Source: an uncultured Bacilli bacterium (GTDB taxonomy: Bacteria; Bacillota_I; Bacilli_A; RF39; UBA660). Taken from it: a stretch of 64,000 nt of DNA. Each line of letters starts with the position of its first letter. Within the stretch, counting starts at the first letter, position 1. The DNA is taken from NCBI GenBank assembly GCA_934167825.1, contig CAKPLY010000004.1, positions 1 through 64,000 of the forward strand, given 5' to 3'. The notes beneath the pieces are model-generated. The model saw only the letters and a program-made list of their open reading frames with translations, did no database searches and had not been told where the DNA came from. The position numbers were made by a program, and so were the translations under genes. Shown piece after piece: positions 8,729 through 17,415 of this stretch.

Positions 8729-8953
8729 ATATTTGTTTTTAAATATATTTAATAGTTCTTTGAATTCTTCTTCGTTACTTAAGGCACTTAAATATTCTTC
8801 GTTATTCTTTATTGTTAGTTTTCTTATCATATAATCACTTGGGTTATCTATGTTTGCTAAAAATATGTATGTATTGTTATTATAGTTTATTTTATCTATT
8901 TCTGTATATTCAATGTTATTAATTGTTATTACATTACATTCTATAGTATCCAT
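8720..8953 (-). CDS. Small acidic protein of unknown function
   Basis: 77 residues, beginning one base after the stop of the upstream membrane protein, with AAAGGAATGT as RBS. The pattern of short beta strands (NNTYIFLANID.., MIRKLTI) loosely recalls DUF1292-type proteins, but I cannot confirm it. It is co-transcribed with the 254-residue gene. No membrane segment. Confidence 0.6.
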   Translation of the reverse strand: MDTIECNVITINNIEYTEIDKINYNNNTYIFLANIDNPSDYMIRKLTIKNNEEYLSALSNEEEFKELLNIFKNKYTN

Positions 8954-8954
8954 A

Positions 8955-9719
8955 TTACATTCCTTTTCCTTTATTCGATTCTTCTATTCTTTGATTTATT
9001 TCCATTAAATTAGCAATATTCTCTCTTTCATTTTCTCTATATTCAATCCAGTTTTTGTATCCTAGTTTTTCTAAGAAGTTAGAGTCATAATTTTTATCTC
9101 CGGAAACATATGTGCTTAATGCTGAAGAATCTTTGTCTTCTTTACTTAATGCTTTTCTTACACTGTTATTAAATACATTACTTGTGTATGGTTCATTTAT
9201 TACTTGAGTTGCTGCAAATACGGCGCATCTAAATTCTTCTTCACTTATATTTGAAGAATCAATCATATAATCTGCGAAGTTATTAATATCATTATCTAGA
9301 TAGTCAACATATGGGTCGTCATATCTATCTGGTGTGTTTGATCCTACGACTGTTTCTATTCTTGTGTCTTTGGATTTATGATCATTCATTAATTTATAAT
9401 ATTTATTTATAGTAATATCTACTTTTCCTTTGTTAGAAGTAGGATTTTCAAATGTTCCATAATTTGTAAAGTTGTGCATAGCTTGTACTATTTTTACTCC
9501 TCCTGTTATAAGACTTGCAGTAATTACTAATGCGGTAACTACTCTTGTTATTCCTTTTCTTCTTTGCTTTTTTCTTCTTTTTTGGTATTTGATATCTTCT
9601 TCTTTAAGGGAATTTCTAAGGGGTTTTGTTTCCATTCTTTCTATTTGTGATTTATTATATTGTCTTTTTCTTTCACTTGCGGAGTTTGCTAAATTAATTG
9701 CTTCATAGTCTTCATTCAT
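8955..9719 (-). CDS. Single-pass membrane protein of unknown function
   Basis: 254 residues from ATG 9719. AGGTG lies 6 bases upstream; an in-frame GTG at 9728 overlaps that RBS and is unlikely. A highly basic stretch (KKQRRKGITR, about 48-59) precedes one membrane helix (about 58-77), giving N-in/C-out topology with an extracytoplasmic domain of about 170 residues. The exported part is rich in Asp, Asn and Ser and has no recognisable enzyme motif. It is divergent from prfA across 126 bp. Confidence 0.65.
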   Translation of the reverse strand: MNEDYEAINLANSASERKRQYNKSQIERMETKPLRNSLKEEDIKYQKRRKKQRRKGITRVVTALVITASLITGGVKIVQAMHNFTNYGTFENPTSNKGKVDITINKYYKLMNDHKSKDTRIETVVGSNTPDRYDDPYVDYLDNDINNFADYMIDSSNISEEEFRCAVFAATQVINEPYTSNVFNNSVRKALSKEDKDSSALSTYVSGDKNYDSNFLEKLGYKNWIEYRENERENIANLMEINQRIEESNKGKGM

Positions 9720-9844
9720 ATTTTTCACCTAATTTAATTATAATAAAAATATAAAATGTAGTCAATAAAATGTGCTATTTATAAAAATATATATTTAAAA
9801 ATGTGTAAAATATGATATAATGAATATGTTTAAGGAGAGATACT

Positions 9845-10903
9845 ATGATAGATAGATTAGAAGCGATTAGTAATAAGTATAAAGAAATAAGTGAAGAATT
9901 AACTAGGCCTGAGGTTATATCAAATATAAAAAAGATGACTGAACTTTCTAAGGAACATAATAGATTATGTCAAATAGTTAGTGTTTATGATAGGTATAAA
10001 CAAATAAATGAAGATATAGAAAGTGCAAAAGAAATGATGCACGAAGAGGGAATGCAAGAGTTTGCTAGGGAAGAATTAACTAATTTAGAAACTGAAAAAG
10101 AGGAAGTAAATAAAAAGTTAGAATTAATGTTACTTCCACATGACCCTAATGATGAAAAGAATGTTATTGTTGAAATACGTGGTGCTGCAGGAGGAGACGA
10201 GGCAAACATTTTTGCGGGAGATTTATTTGATATGTATACAAAATATGCGAATAATGAAGGTTGGAAGATAGAGATACTAAATAGTACTGAAGGTACTGCG
10301 GGCGGTTTTTCTAATCTCGAGTTTATGATTAAGGGTGAAAATGTTTATTCTAAGTTAAAGTATGAAAGTGGAAGTCATAGGGTACAGAGAGTTCCTGCGA
10401 CAGAAAGTCAAGGTAGGGTGCATACTTCTACTGCAACTGTTCTTGTTATGCCTGAAGCAGAAGAATTTGATTATGAACTTGATGAGAGTGAAGTTAGAAT
10501 AGATATTACTAGAAGTAGTGGATGTGGGGGACAAGGAGTTAATACTACTGATTCTGCAGTTAGACTTACACATATTCCTACGGGTATTATTGTTTATTCT
10601 CAAACAGAAAGAAGTCAAATTAAGAATAAAGAAAAGGCATTTAAGATATTAAAAACGAGATTGTATGATTTAAAGTTAAGAGAAAAAGAAGAGGCAGAGG
10701 ATGCTGAAAGAAGAAGTAAGATAGGTACTGGAGATAGAAGTGAAAAGATTAGAACTTATAATTATCCACAAAATAGACTTACTGACCATAGAATTGGTTT
10801 TACATCAATGAATTTAGATAGAATTATGGATGGAGAACTTGGGGTAGTTATTAATGCTTTGATTAATGAGGATCAAAAGAGAAAACTTGAAGAAAGTATA
10901 TAG
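9845..10903 (+). CDS. prfA: Peptide chain release factor 1
   Basis: A 352-residue class I release factor. The PAT tripeptide at 184-186 is the RF1 anticodon-like determinant (UAA/UAG) and GGQ at 228-230 is the peptidyl-tRNA hydrolysis motif. The RF1-specific N-terminal coiled coil is complete. AAGGAGAG precedes ATG; a TATAAT (9816-9821) lies upstream with a poor -35. The methylase prmC, which modifies the GGQ glutamine, follows 3 bp after the stop, as in many bacteria. Confidence 0.98.
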   Translation: MIDRLEAISNKYKEISEELTRPEVISNIKKMTELSKEHNRLCQIVSVYDRYKQINEDIESAKEMMHEEGMQEFAREELTNLETEKEEVNKKLELMLLPHDPNDEKNVIVEIRGAAGGDEANIFAGDLFDMYTKYANNEGWKIEILNSTEGTAGGFSNLEFMIKGENVYSKLKYESGSHRVQRVPATESQGRVHTSTATVLVMPEAEEFDYELDESEVRIDITRSSGCGGQGVNTTDSAVRLTHIPTGIIVYSQTERSQIKNKEKAFKILKTRLYDLKLREKEEAEDAERRSKIGTGDRSEKIRTYNYPQNRLTDHRIGFTSMNLDRIMDGELGVVINALINEDQKRKLEESI

Positions 10904-10906
10904 TAT

Positions 10907-11623
10907 ATGAATAAAGATATAGAATATTTAAAAAAATATTTAAAGAACAAGACTCTGGAAGAGGGAATAAGTATGTTAAATAAGGGTATTCCTCTTCAGT
11001 ATATAGTAGGAAATGTAGAATTTTATAATTATACTTTTAATGTAGATAATAGGGTGTTAATTCCTAGATTTGAGACGGAACTTTTGGTAGATAAATTAAT
11101 TAAAAGAGTTAGAAATAAATATAATAAAAAAATAGATATATTAGATTTGTGTTCTGGTAGTGGGTGTATTGGTATTACATTAGATAAGGAACTTGATGCA
11201 AATGTTTTATGTAGTGATATATCTAGTGATGCATTAGAGGTACTTAGTGAAAATAAAAAACTTAATAATAGTAATGTTAAATATGTTTTAAGTGATTTAT
11301 TTTCTAATATAGATGGAGTATTTGATGTTATAGTTAGTAATCCACCCTATATTAGTTATGATGAAGAAATAGATGATATTGTTAAGAATAATGAACCTAG
11401 TATTAGTTTATATGCTTCCTCTGGTGGATTATATTATTATGAAGAGATACTTAAGAATATTAGTAAATATTTAAAGAAAGAATATATTATTGCATTTGAG
11501 ATAGGGTATACTCAGGGAGAAGATATAATTAATCTTGTTTATAAATATTTAGGTGATGTTATAGTAGAAGTAGAGAAAGATTATAATTTAAGAGAACGTT
11601 TTGTATTTATTAGTAATAAATAG
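10907..11623 (+). CDS. prmC: Release factor glutamine methyltransferase
   Basis: 238 residues, somewhat shorter than the usual 270-290. An N-terminal helical domain (PLQYIVGNVEFY) leads into a SAM-binding Rossmann fold (DLCSGSGCIGI, about 83-93) and the NPPY catalytic motif at 145-148. It methylates the GGQ glutamine of RF1 and RF2 on N5. It is tightly coupled to prfA (3-bp gap), which explains the lack of its own strong RBS. Confidence 0.95.
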   Translation: MNKDIEYLKKYLKNKTLEEGISMLNKGIPLQYIVGNVEFYNYTFNVDNRVLIPRFETELLVDKLIKRVRNKYNKKIDILDLCSGSGCIGITLDKELDANVLCSDISSDALEVLSENKKLNNSNVKYVLSDLFSNIDGVFDVIVSNPPYISYDEEIDDIVKNNEPSISLYASSGGLYYYEEILKNISKYLKKEYIIAFEIGYTQGEDIINLVYKYLGDVIVEVEKDYNLRERFVFISNK

Positions 11624-11675
11624 AGTTAATGTGTGAATAAAAAAGTAATAATTATATCATTATAGAATAGGTGAT

Positions 11676-12209
11676 ATGATGAAAAAGATTATTTTAGTAT
11701 TATTTGCAGTATTAACTCTTTTTGTTGTTAAAAGTAATGTTCAAGATAATGTAGTAATACCTGAAGGGTCAATTAGACTTAGAGTTATTCCTAATAGTAA
11801 TTCAAATTATGACCAAATGATGAAAATAAAAGTTAAGGATTATTTAGAAAGTAATATATATAGTTTATTTAAAGATACTGATAATATTGAAGATGCAAGA
11901 GAACTTATTAATGATAATATAGATAATATTAAAATTAATATACAAGATATATTTGATAAGTATGATTATAATTATAATTTTAGTGTTAACTATGGGGATA
12001 ATTATTTTCCTAAAAAGATATATAAGGGTGTTACATATGATGAAGGTTATTATGAATCTTTGGTTGTTTCTATAGGTAGTGCAAAGGGTGATAACTTTTG
12101 GTGTGTATTGTTTCCTAATTTATGTATTATAGATGAAGAAGATACAGAGTATACTTCAATAGTTAAAGATGTAATAGATAAAATATTTTCTCATAAAAAT
12201 AATAATTAA
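11676..12209 (+). CDS. spoIIR: Stage II sporulation protein R
   Basis: 177 residues with an N-terminal hydrophobic export segment (about 4-20). The family signature IRLRVIPNSNSNYDQ..K..V(K)D (about 32-50) is clear. SpoIIR is made in the forespore and exported to switch on the SpoIIGA protease that matures sigma E. RBS AGGTGAT before ATG. Its presence, with the spoIID/Q/IIID cluster further on, shows the organism has the core mother-cell signalling genes. Confidence 0.9.
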   Translation: MMKKIILVLFAVLTLFVVKSNVQDNVVIPEGSIRLRVIPNSNSNYDQMMKIKVKDYLESNIYSLFKDTDNIEDARELINDNIDNIKINIQDIFDKYDYNYNFSVNYGDNYFPKKIYKGVTYDEGYYESLVVSIGSAKGDNFWCVLFPNLCIIDEEDTEYTSIVKDVIDKIFSHKNNN

Positions 12210-12233
12210 TAATAATATTTATTAGGTGAATGT

Positions 12234-12770
12234 ATGAGTTCTTTTATAACAACTTTTATTGTTGCGGTTAGTCTTAGTATGGATGCTTTTTCTCTTGCAC
12301 TTATATATGGTATGCAAGGTATGAATAGAAAAAATATGATACTTTTAGCATTTATTGTGGGGTTATATCATTTTGTTATGCCTCTTATAGGGATAATGTT
12401 TGGCAGTGTTATTACTAGGTATTTAGTTGTTAATACTAATATAATGGTAGGTATACTCTTTATGATTATAGGTATTGAAATGATAATATCTAGTATAAGA
12501 AATGAAGAAGTAAAGATACTTATTAGTATATCTGGGTTTTTAATGTTTGGGCTTACTGTTAGTATAGATAGTTTTACTACTGGGATAGGTCTTGGGGTAA
12601 TAAATAATAACTGTTTAGAAATATCTACAATATTTTTCTTTGTTTCTTCTTTGTTTACATATTTAGGACTTGTTCTTGGTAATAAGATAGGTAATATTTT
12701 AGGTAAGATATCTACTTTATTTGGGGGTATAATGCTTAATGTTTTAGGTATTATATATATGTTTAAATAG
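12234..12770 (+). CDS. MntP/YtaF-family membrane exporter
   Basis: 178 residues with six membrane helices in two DUF204-type halves, each with the acidic signature (LSMDAFSLAL at about 15-24 and VSIDSFTTGIGL at about 103-114). The conserved Asp residues serve metal transport in MntP, the Mn(II) efflux pump. Bacillus YtaF is a sporulation-associated relative, and the place right after spoIIR makes that option attractive. Length favours MntP-like. AGGTGAATGT RBS. Confidence 0.8.
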   Translation: MSSFITTFIVAVSLSMDAFSLALIYGMQGMNRKNMILLAFIVGLYHFVMPLIGIMFGSVITRYLVVNTNIMVGILFMIIGIEMIISSIRNEEVKILISISGFLMFGLTVSIDSFTTGIGLGVINNNCLEISTIFFFVSSLFTYLGLVLGNKIGNILGKISTLFGGIMLNVLGIIYMFK

Positions 12771-12879
12771 AAAAGATTAAGTATAATTAGATTGATTTTT
12801 ATATAATGTTGTGATAGAATATTAACTAAATTTAAATTACATGTTTTTTAGTAAAATTAAATTAGTTATATGTTTTTCG

Positions 12880-12906
12880 TTGACATTATTTTTTTTCTGT
12901 TATAAT
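12880..12906 (+). promoter_or_regulatory. Promoter of murA
   Basis: TTGACA (12880-12885) and TATAAT (12901-12906), both consensus, with a 15-bp spacer. The spacer is short but both boxes are perfect. It lies within the spurious upstream extension of the murA frame and so supports the downstream start. Confidence 0.65.
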
Positions 12907-12969
12907 ATTAAATTGGGTTATGTCCAAATTTATTTAAAGACATATAATATTACAAATAAGGAGGTACTT

Positions 12970-14220
12970 ATGCCTAAAATTAGAATTGAGGGAAGACATG
13001 ATCTTACTGGTAGTATTAATATAAGTGGTGCGAAAAATAGTGCTGTTGCATTAATTCCAGCGTCTATTTTATGTGATGAAGTAGTTAAGATTAATAATGT
13101 TCCAAATATTAGTGATATTGATTCTTTGGAAGAAATTTTATTAAGTTTAAATGCGAAGATAGATAGAGAGAATGATACTGTTACAATAGATTCATCAAAT
13201 ATAATTAATACTGCGATTGAAGAAGAATTATCTAATAAACTTAGGGCATCATATTATTTTATGGGAGCGATGCTTGGTAAGTTTAAAAAAGTAGATATGT
13301 ATTTTCCTGGGGGATGTTCAATTGGGGAAAGACCAATTAATTTACATTTAAAGGGATTTAGTAAACTTGGCGCAAAAATAGTGGAGGATGGAAACCATTT
13401 TCTTATCGAAGCAAAGGAACTTAAGGGAAGTAAGATATATTTAGATATTCCTAGTGTTGGTGCTACTATTAATATTATGCTTGCTGCAGTTAAAGCAAAG
13501 GGTAAAACAGTGTTAGAAAATGCTGCTAAAGAACCAGAAATTGTTAATGTTGCAACTTTTTTAAATAATATGGGTGCTAAGATTAGTGGTGCTGGTACTA
13601 ATGTAATTACTATTGTTGGAGTGGATAGGTTACATAGTTGTTTTCACGAGGTTATACCTGACAGAATAGAAGCAGGAACATATTTGATTATTGGCGCTCT
13701 ATTAGGAAATAATCTTTCTATTAATAATGTTATTCCATCTCATTTAGAAGCACTTACTTCAAAACTTAAGGAAGCAGGAGTGGATCTTAGGATTAATGAA
13801 GATAATATAGTGGTATCAAGGGGTACTAATCTTAAAGCTATTAATATAGAAACTTTAGTATTTCCGGGATTTCCTACTGATTTACAACAAATAATGGTAC
13901 CATTTTTGACACAATGTGAAGGTATTAGTAGAATTAGGGAAACTATTTATGAAAATAGATTTAGAAATATTTATGATACTGTTAGAATGGGTGCGGATAT
14001 TACTGTTAAGAATAATGAAATTGCTATAATTAGAGGTAAGACAAAACTAATAGGATGTGATGTTACTGCAACTGATTTAAGAGGTGGGGCATCTATGCTT
14101 GTCTGCGGACTTATTGCAGAAGGAGTTACTACTATAGATAATATACATTATATAGAAAGAGGATATGATGATATTATTATGAAACTTAGTAATGTAGGTG
14201 CAAAAATAGATTTGATATAA
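12970..14220 (+). CDS. murA: UDP-N-acetylglucosamine 1-carboxyvinyltransferase
   Basis: 416 residues from ATG 12970, preceded by AAGGAGG; the frame is open 129 bp further upstream, but that part contains the promoter. KN motif at 22-23 (GAKNSA), active-site Cys116 in PGGCSIGERPINLH, and FPTDLQ near 297. It transfers enolpyruvate to UDP-GlcNAc, the first committed step of peptidoglycan synthesis. Having Cys rather than Asp at 116 predicts fosfomycin sensitivity, if the drug enters. Bacillus keeps murAA beside spoIID, and here the same genes are spread over about 4 kb. Confidence 0.97.
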   Translation: MPKIRIEGRHDLTGSINISGAKNSAVALIPASILCDEVVKINNVPNISDIDSLEEILLSLNAKIDRENDTVTIDSSNIINTAIEEELSNKLRASYYFMGAMLGKFKKVDMYFPGGCSIGERPINLHLKGFSKLGAKIVEDGNHFLIEAKELKGSKIYLDIPSVGATINIMLAAVKAKGKTVLENAAKEPEIVNVATFLNNMGAKISGAGTNVITIVGVDRLHSCFHEVIPDRIEAGTYLIIGALLGNNLSINNVIPSHLEALTSKLKEAGVDLRINEDNIVVSRGTNLKAINIETLVFPGFPTDLQQIMVPFLTQCEGISRIRETIYENRFRNIYDTVRMGADITVKNNEIAIIRGKTKLIGCDVTATDLRGGASMLVCGLIAEGVTTIDNIHYIERGYDDIIMKLSNVGAKIDLI

Positions 14221-14262
14221 TAAATATAGAATTAATATAATATAATTTAATAGGTGAATGTT

Positions 14263-14952
14263 GTGAAAAAGATTATATTTATATTGATTCTTTTTTTATC
14301 ATGTTATTTAATATATAATTTTACTTTTAATGATAAATATGATTATTTAGTTATTGGAGATGCTATATCTAAAGGGGTAAATATATATGATACAAAGGTG
14401 TACGGATATTCATATTATGTTAGAGATTACTTAAAGGAAAATAAAAAATTAAAGAGTTTTAATGATTTGTTCACAGATAGTGGTTATAGAATTAGTGATA
14501 TTATTAGAATGATTAAATATAATGAGACTAAGAATGTTAATGGTTATGAGTATAATATTAATAAACTTATTAAGGAAGCAGATATAATTACTATATCGTT
14601 AGGAATGAATGAATTATATTATAAGTTTAATAATGATACTGTAAATATTTATAATTATATGAATGATATTGTTAGTGAAATGGATGAGTTACTGGGATTA
14701 ATTAATAGATTTGAACATAAGGATGTTATAGTGTTAGGTTATTATAATGTACTAGATAAGATAGATGAAGTTAATTATATAAATGTAAAGTTAAAAGATA
14801 TTGTTTCTAAAAGGGGATATACTTATGTTTCTTTAGATAATTTATTTAGTAATAATCCTAATTTGCTTTATAAAAAAGATAATTTTGTGCCAAATAATTA
14901 TGGATATTTAAAAATTTCTCAAATAATAGTTGAAAAAATAGAAAATAACTGA
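14263..14952 (+). CDS. SGNH/GDSL-hydrolase-like protein lacking catalytic Ser and His
   Basis: 229 residues from GTG 14263 (AGGTGA 5 bases upstream; a GTG at 14254 overlaps that RBS). A short N-terminal hydrophobic anchor (about 3-18) precedes an SGNH fold: block I is VIGDAISKG where GDS is expected, a block with SLGMNELY, and a final DNFVPNNYGYLKIS where DxxHP is expected. Both the nucleophile Ser and the catalytic His are therefore replaced (Ala and Val). Probably a membrane-bound binding protein or pseudoenzyme acting on the envelope. Fold assignment is by motif spacing. Confidence 0.65.
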   Translation: MKKIIFILILFLSCYLIYNFTFNDKYDYLVIGDAISKGVNIYDTKVYGYSYYVRDYLKENKKLKSFNDLFTDSGYRISDIIRMIKYNETKNVNGYEYNINKLIKEADIITISLGMNELYYKFNNDTVNIYNYMNDIVSEMDELLGLINRFEHKDVIVLGYYNVLDKIDEVNYINVKLKDIVSKRGYTYVSLDNLFSNNPNLLYKKDNFVPNNYGYLKISQIIVEKIENN

Positions 14953-14953
14953 T

Positions 14954-15012
14954 ATAATATAAAACGTATTTTATATCTATGACTTTTTTGTCATGGCGGA
15001 AGGAGAGAAAAA
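14954..15012 (+). promoter_or_regulatory. Possible structured leader of rpmE
   Basis: Two small hairpins lie between the SGNH gene and rpmE: ATATAAAA/TTTTATAT around 14957-14976 and ATGAC-T6-GTCAT around 14980-14995. The second abuts the GGCGGAAGGAG ribosome site. This could be an autoregulatory L31 leader or simply read-through structure. Confidence 0.3.
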
Positions 15013-15231
15013 ATGAAAGCAAATATTCATCCAAAACAAACTGAAACTAAATTTGTTTGTGCATGTGGTAATGTAATAACTGCAAAATCTACATTAGGAA
15101 CTGCTGAACATTCAATAGATACATGTAATATGTGTCATCCATTCTATACTGGTAAACAATCAACTGCTAGTAAGAAAGGACAAGTTGACAAGTTTAATAA
15201 GAAATATGGATTTGACAAAGAAGCTAAATAG
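15013..15231 (+). CDS. rpmE: 50S ribosomal protein L31 (zinc-binding type)
   Basis: 72 residues starting MKANIHP. The four zinc ligands of the C+ form are present (CAC at 16-18, CNMC at 37-40), followed by the conserved HPFYTGK. Zinc-free L31 paralogues lack these cysteines. GGAAGGAG RBS. Monocistronic, with a terminator overlapping its stop. Confidence 0.96.
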   Translation: MKANIHPKQTETKFVCACGNVITAKSTLGTAEHSIDTCNMCHPFYTGKQSTASKKGQVDKFNKKYGFDKEAK

Positions 15232-15244
15232 TCTTCTTTTTTTC
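15217..15244 (+). terminator. Terminator of rpmE
   Basis: AAAGAAG (15217-15223) pairs with CTTCTTT (15233-15239), running directly into a T-tract. It overlaps the rpmE stop codon. Confidence 0.75.
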
Positions 15245-15300
15245 TTGTCTTTTTACTTTTTTTATGATATCCTTAATATGGAATAGTGGTGAATATTATT

Positions 15301-16632
15301 ATGAAAATAAAAAAGTTAATATTTTTGATGATGGTATTATTTATAACAGGTTGTAATAGTTTTGATATGAATATGTCTATAAAAAATAATAGAGAGATGG
15401 ACTATTCTATTAAGGTATTATCTAAAGGTAATTATAATTTTGAAGAAAAGGTTACTGAACTAAAGAATAAACTAGGAGATAGTTATGAAGTTAGTTTATA
15501 TAATGAGAATGGTTATAGTAGTGGTATTTCTATTTCTAAACATTATAGTGATATAGACTATATATCTTTAGGAGAAAGAAGCGAAGAATATAACTTACTT
15601 TATTTTTATAATAATCCTTATAGTGGTGATATAGAAAATAAGATGTTTAATTTAGATAAGTCTATTGATACAAATAGATATGCTGCTAATTTTTATGTTG
15701 ATTTAAGTGAGGTATTTACATCATTAGATAATGTTTCAGTTACTTTTAATTTGACTGTACCTAATGGGACACTTAGTAATAATGCTACTAAGGTTAGTGA
15801 CGATGGTAAGAATTTGACATGGAATTTAACAACTTTAGGTAAGAACGATATAGATTTTGTATTTGAAATAACATCATATGATTCTTTATATCAACTTGGT
15901 GCAATAATAATTGCGATATTTCTTGTCTTTATGATATTCACTAAGTTACTTAGTAAAAGTGGAGATGTAAATGGTAGTAAAGATGACTTGGTAAGTGAGT
16001 TTGATAGCAATATTAAAGTTAATAATTTAACTAGAAATGCTATTAGAAATAGAAATAATACTCCAAATGCTTATGTGGGAAATAATAATCAGGGTTATGT
16101 AAATAATCAAAATAATAATTATAATAATGGTTATTCAAATACTCAAAACTATAATAATAATCAAGTGTATAATATGAATAATAATATAAATAACAATATG
16201 GATAATAACTTTAATAATGTGAATGATGTTAATACCAATATGAATGATAATAATTATAATAATGTAAATGATAATGTTGACCCTAAGATGTTTGGACTTA
16301 TAACTAATCCTAGTAACGATAATAGTAGTAATATAAATAATAATACTAGTATAAATATTGATAATACAAATACAAGTGATATAAATACTAATATTAATAC
16401 TAATAATAATCAAGATACTGAATGGTTTAATAATTTTAATACTGATAACAATAGTAGTGTGGTAGATAATAGTAATAAGGTAAGGGATGAGGTTACTACT
16501 CCTGTTAATAACACTAATACTAATAGTAGCAATGTATCATTTAATGATATTGCTACAAGTGGTAATGAAGAGATAATTAAGTTTAATAATAAAGATGTTG
16601 TTATAACTAAAAAGAAAAAAGAAGAGGAATAG
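15301..16632 (+). CDS. LppM/DUF3153-like lipoprotein with Asn-rich tail
   Basis: 443 residues from ATG 15301 (GGTGA RBS; an upstream GTG overlaps it). Signal peptide with lipobox ITGC, Cys18 lipidated. The extracytoplasmic domain of about 180 residues looks like LppM-type DUF3153, ending in a second membrane helix (about 199-220). The C-terminal part is a low-complexity Asn-rich region (about 250-410) with many Asn runs, closing on a basic KKKKEEE tail. The Asn tail is likely cytoplasmic and disordered. Role unknown; domain assignment is by overall pattern. Confidence 0.6.
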   Translation: MKIKKLIFLMMVLFITGCNSFDMNMSIKNNREMDYSIKVLSKGNYNFEEKVTELKNKLGDSYEVSLYNENGYSSGISISKHYSDIDYISLGERSEEYNLLYFYNNPYSGDIENKMFNLDKSIDTNRYAANFYVDLSEVFTSLDNVSVTFNLTVPNGTLSNNATKVSDDGKNLTWNLTTLGKNDIDFVFEITSYDSLYQLGAIIIAIFLVFMIFTKLLSKSGDVNGSKDDLVSEFDSNIKVNNLTRNAIRNRNNTPNAYVGNNNQGYVNNQNNNYNNGYSNTQNYNNNQVYNMNNNINNNMDNNFNNVNDVNTNMNDNNYNNVNDNVDPKMFGLITNPSNDNSSNINNNTSINIDNTNTSDINTNINTNNNQDTEWFNNFNTDNNSSVVDNSNKVRDEVTTPVNNTNTNSSNVSFNDIATSGNEEIIKFNNKDVVITKKKKEEE

Positions 16633-16655
16633 ATACAAATATGTGTCTATTTTTT
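16628..16655 (+). terminator. Terminator of the lipoprotein gene
   Basis: ATAGATACA-AATA-TGTGTCTAT (16629-16650) followed by TTTTT. It overlaps the stop codon. Confidence 0.85.
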
Positions 16656-16728
16656 GTAAAGTAATTTTAAATTAATTGAATCAATATAAAATTTAAGATA
16701 TACTTATATTGTAAGGAAGGTGTAATTT

Positions 16729-17169
16729 ATGAGGATAGGTATTACTAATGACCATAGAGGGGTTGTTACTAAGAATTATTTAGTTAGTTATTTAAAGACT
16801 ATGGGACATGATGTAGTTAATTATGGTACTGATACAACTGATTCAGTAGATTTTCCTGATTATGCATATAAACTAGGAATGGGAATTAAAAATAAAGAAG
16901 TAGAACTTGGTATTGCGATATGTGGTACTGGAATAGGTATGAGTATTGCACTTAATAAAATGAAAGGTATTACTTGTGCTAAAGTATGCAATGTTAGTGA
17001 GGCAATACTATGTAAATCACATAATAATGCAAATGCTATTGCAATTAGTGAAGAATTACCTGAAGAGTTAACGGTAGAGATTGTTGATAAGTTTATTAAT
17101 ACACCATTTTCTAATATAGATAGATATATTATTAGAAATGAGAAGATTAAGAAAATAGAAAATGAGTAA
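16729..17169 (+). CDS. rpiB: Ribose-5-phosphate isomerase B
   Basis: 146 residues of the RpiB/LacAB family. The catalytic Cys lies in AICGTGIGMSIALNK (about 64-78) and the anion-hole segment NANAIA (about 103-108) is present. It interconverts ribose-5-P and ribulose-5-P in the pentose phosphate pathway. The N-terminal ...NDHRG replaces the usual SDHAG. Its stop overlaps the next gene by 8 bp. Confidence 0.9.
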   Translation: MRIGITNDHRGVVTKNYLVSYLKTMGHDVVNYGTDTTDSVDFPDYAYKLGMGIKNKEVELGIAICGTGIGMSIALNKMKGITCAKVCNVSEAILCKSHNNANAIAISEELPEELTVEIVDKFINTPFSNIDRYIIRNEKIKKIENE

Positions 17170-17365
17170 GTTATTAATATATGTGTTTGTTATTCCTTTT
17201 ATAGTATGGGGAATGGATAGTGTTAATATAAATGTTATATTTAAATTAAGTAAGAATACTAATTATCAAGCAAGAATTTTATATATGGCAATAATTTTTA
17301 GTCTTAGTTATTTGGTTAGTAATTTTTTATATGATTTTATGAATGTATTAAGTGACTTATTATGA
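17162..17365 (+). CDS. YwzB/DUF1146-like small membrane protein
   Basis: 67 residues with two membrane helices (about 3-20 and 41-63). The SVNINxxFK..N..QARILY central loop matches the DUF1146 family, whose Bacillus member YwzB is encoded near murAA and spoIID. Function unknown. It overlaps rpiB and precedes spoIID by 50 bp, so the Bacillus neighbourhood is partly kept. Confidence 0.7.
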   Translation: MSKLLIYVFVIPFIVWGMDSVNINVIFKLSKNTNYQARILYMAIIFSLSYLVSNFLYDFMNVLSDLL

Positions 17366-17415
17366 CAAATTTTATAGTATTATAGGGAATATAATTATTA
17401 CAAGGGATGTGTAAA

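Noticed and set aside
12841..12969. N-terminal extension of murA
   Set aside because: The segment contains a consensus promoter, and AAGGAGG sits directly before ATG 12970 where MurA homology begins.
16135..16413. Minus-strand ORF of Ile/Tyr repeats within the Asn-rich lipoprotein tail
   Set aside because: Simply the complement of AAT/AAC repeats; not a protein-like sequence.
16080..16500. Asn-codon repeats as a possible CRISPR or satellite array
   Set aside because: No regular repeat-spacer period; it is in-frame low-complexity coding sequence.
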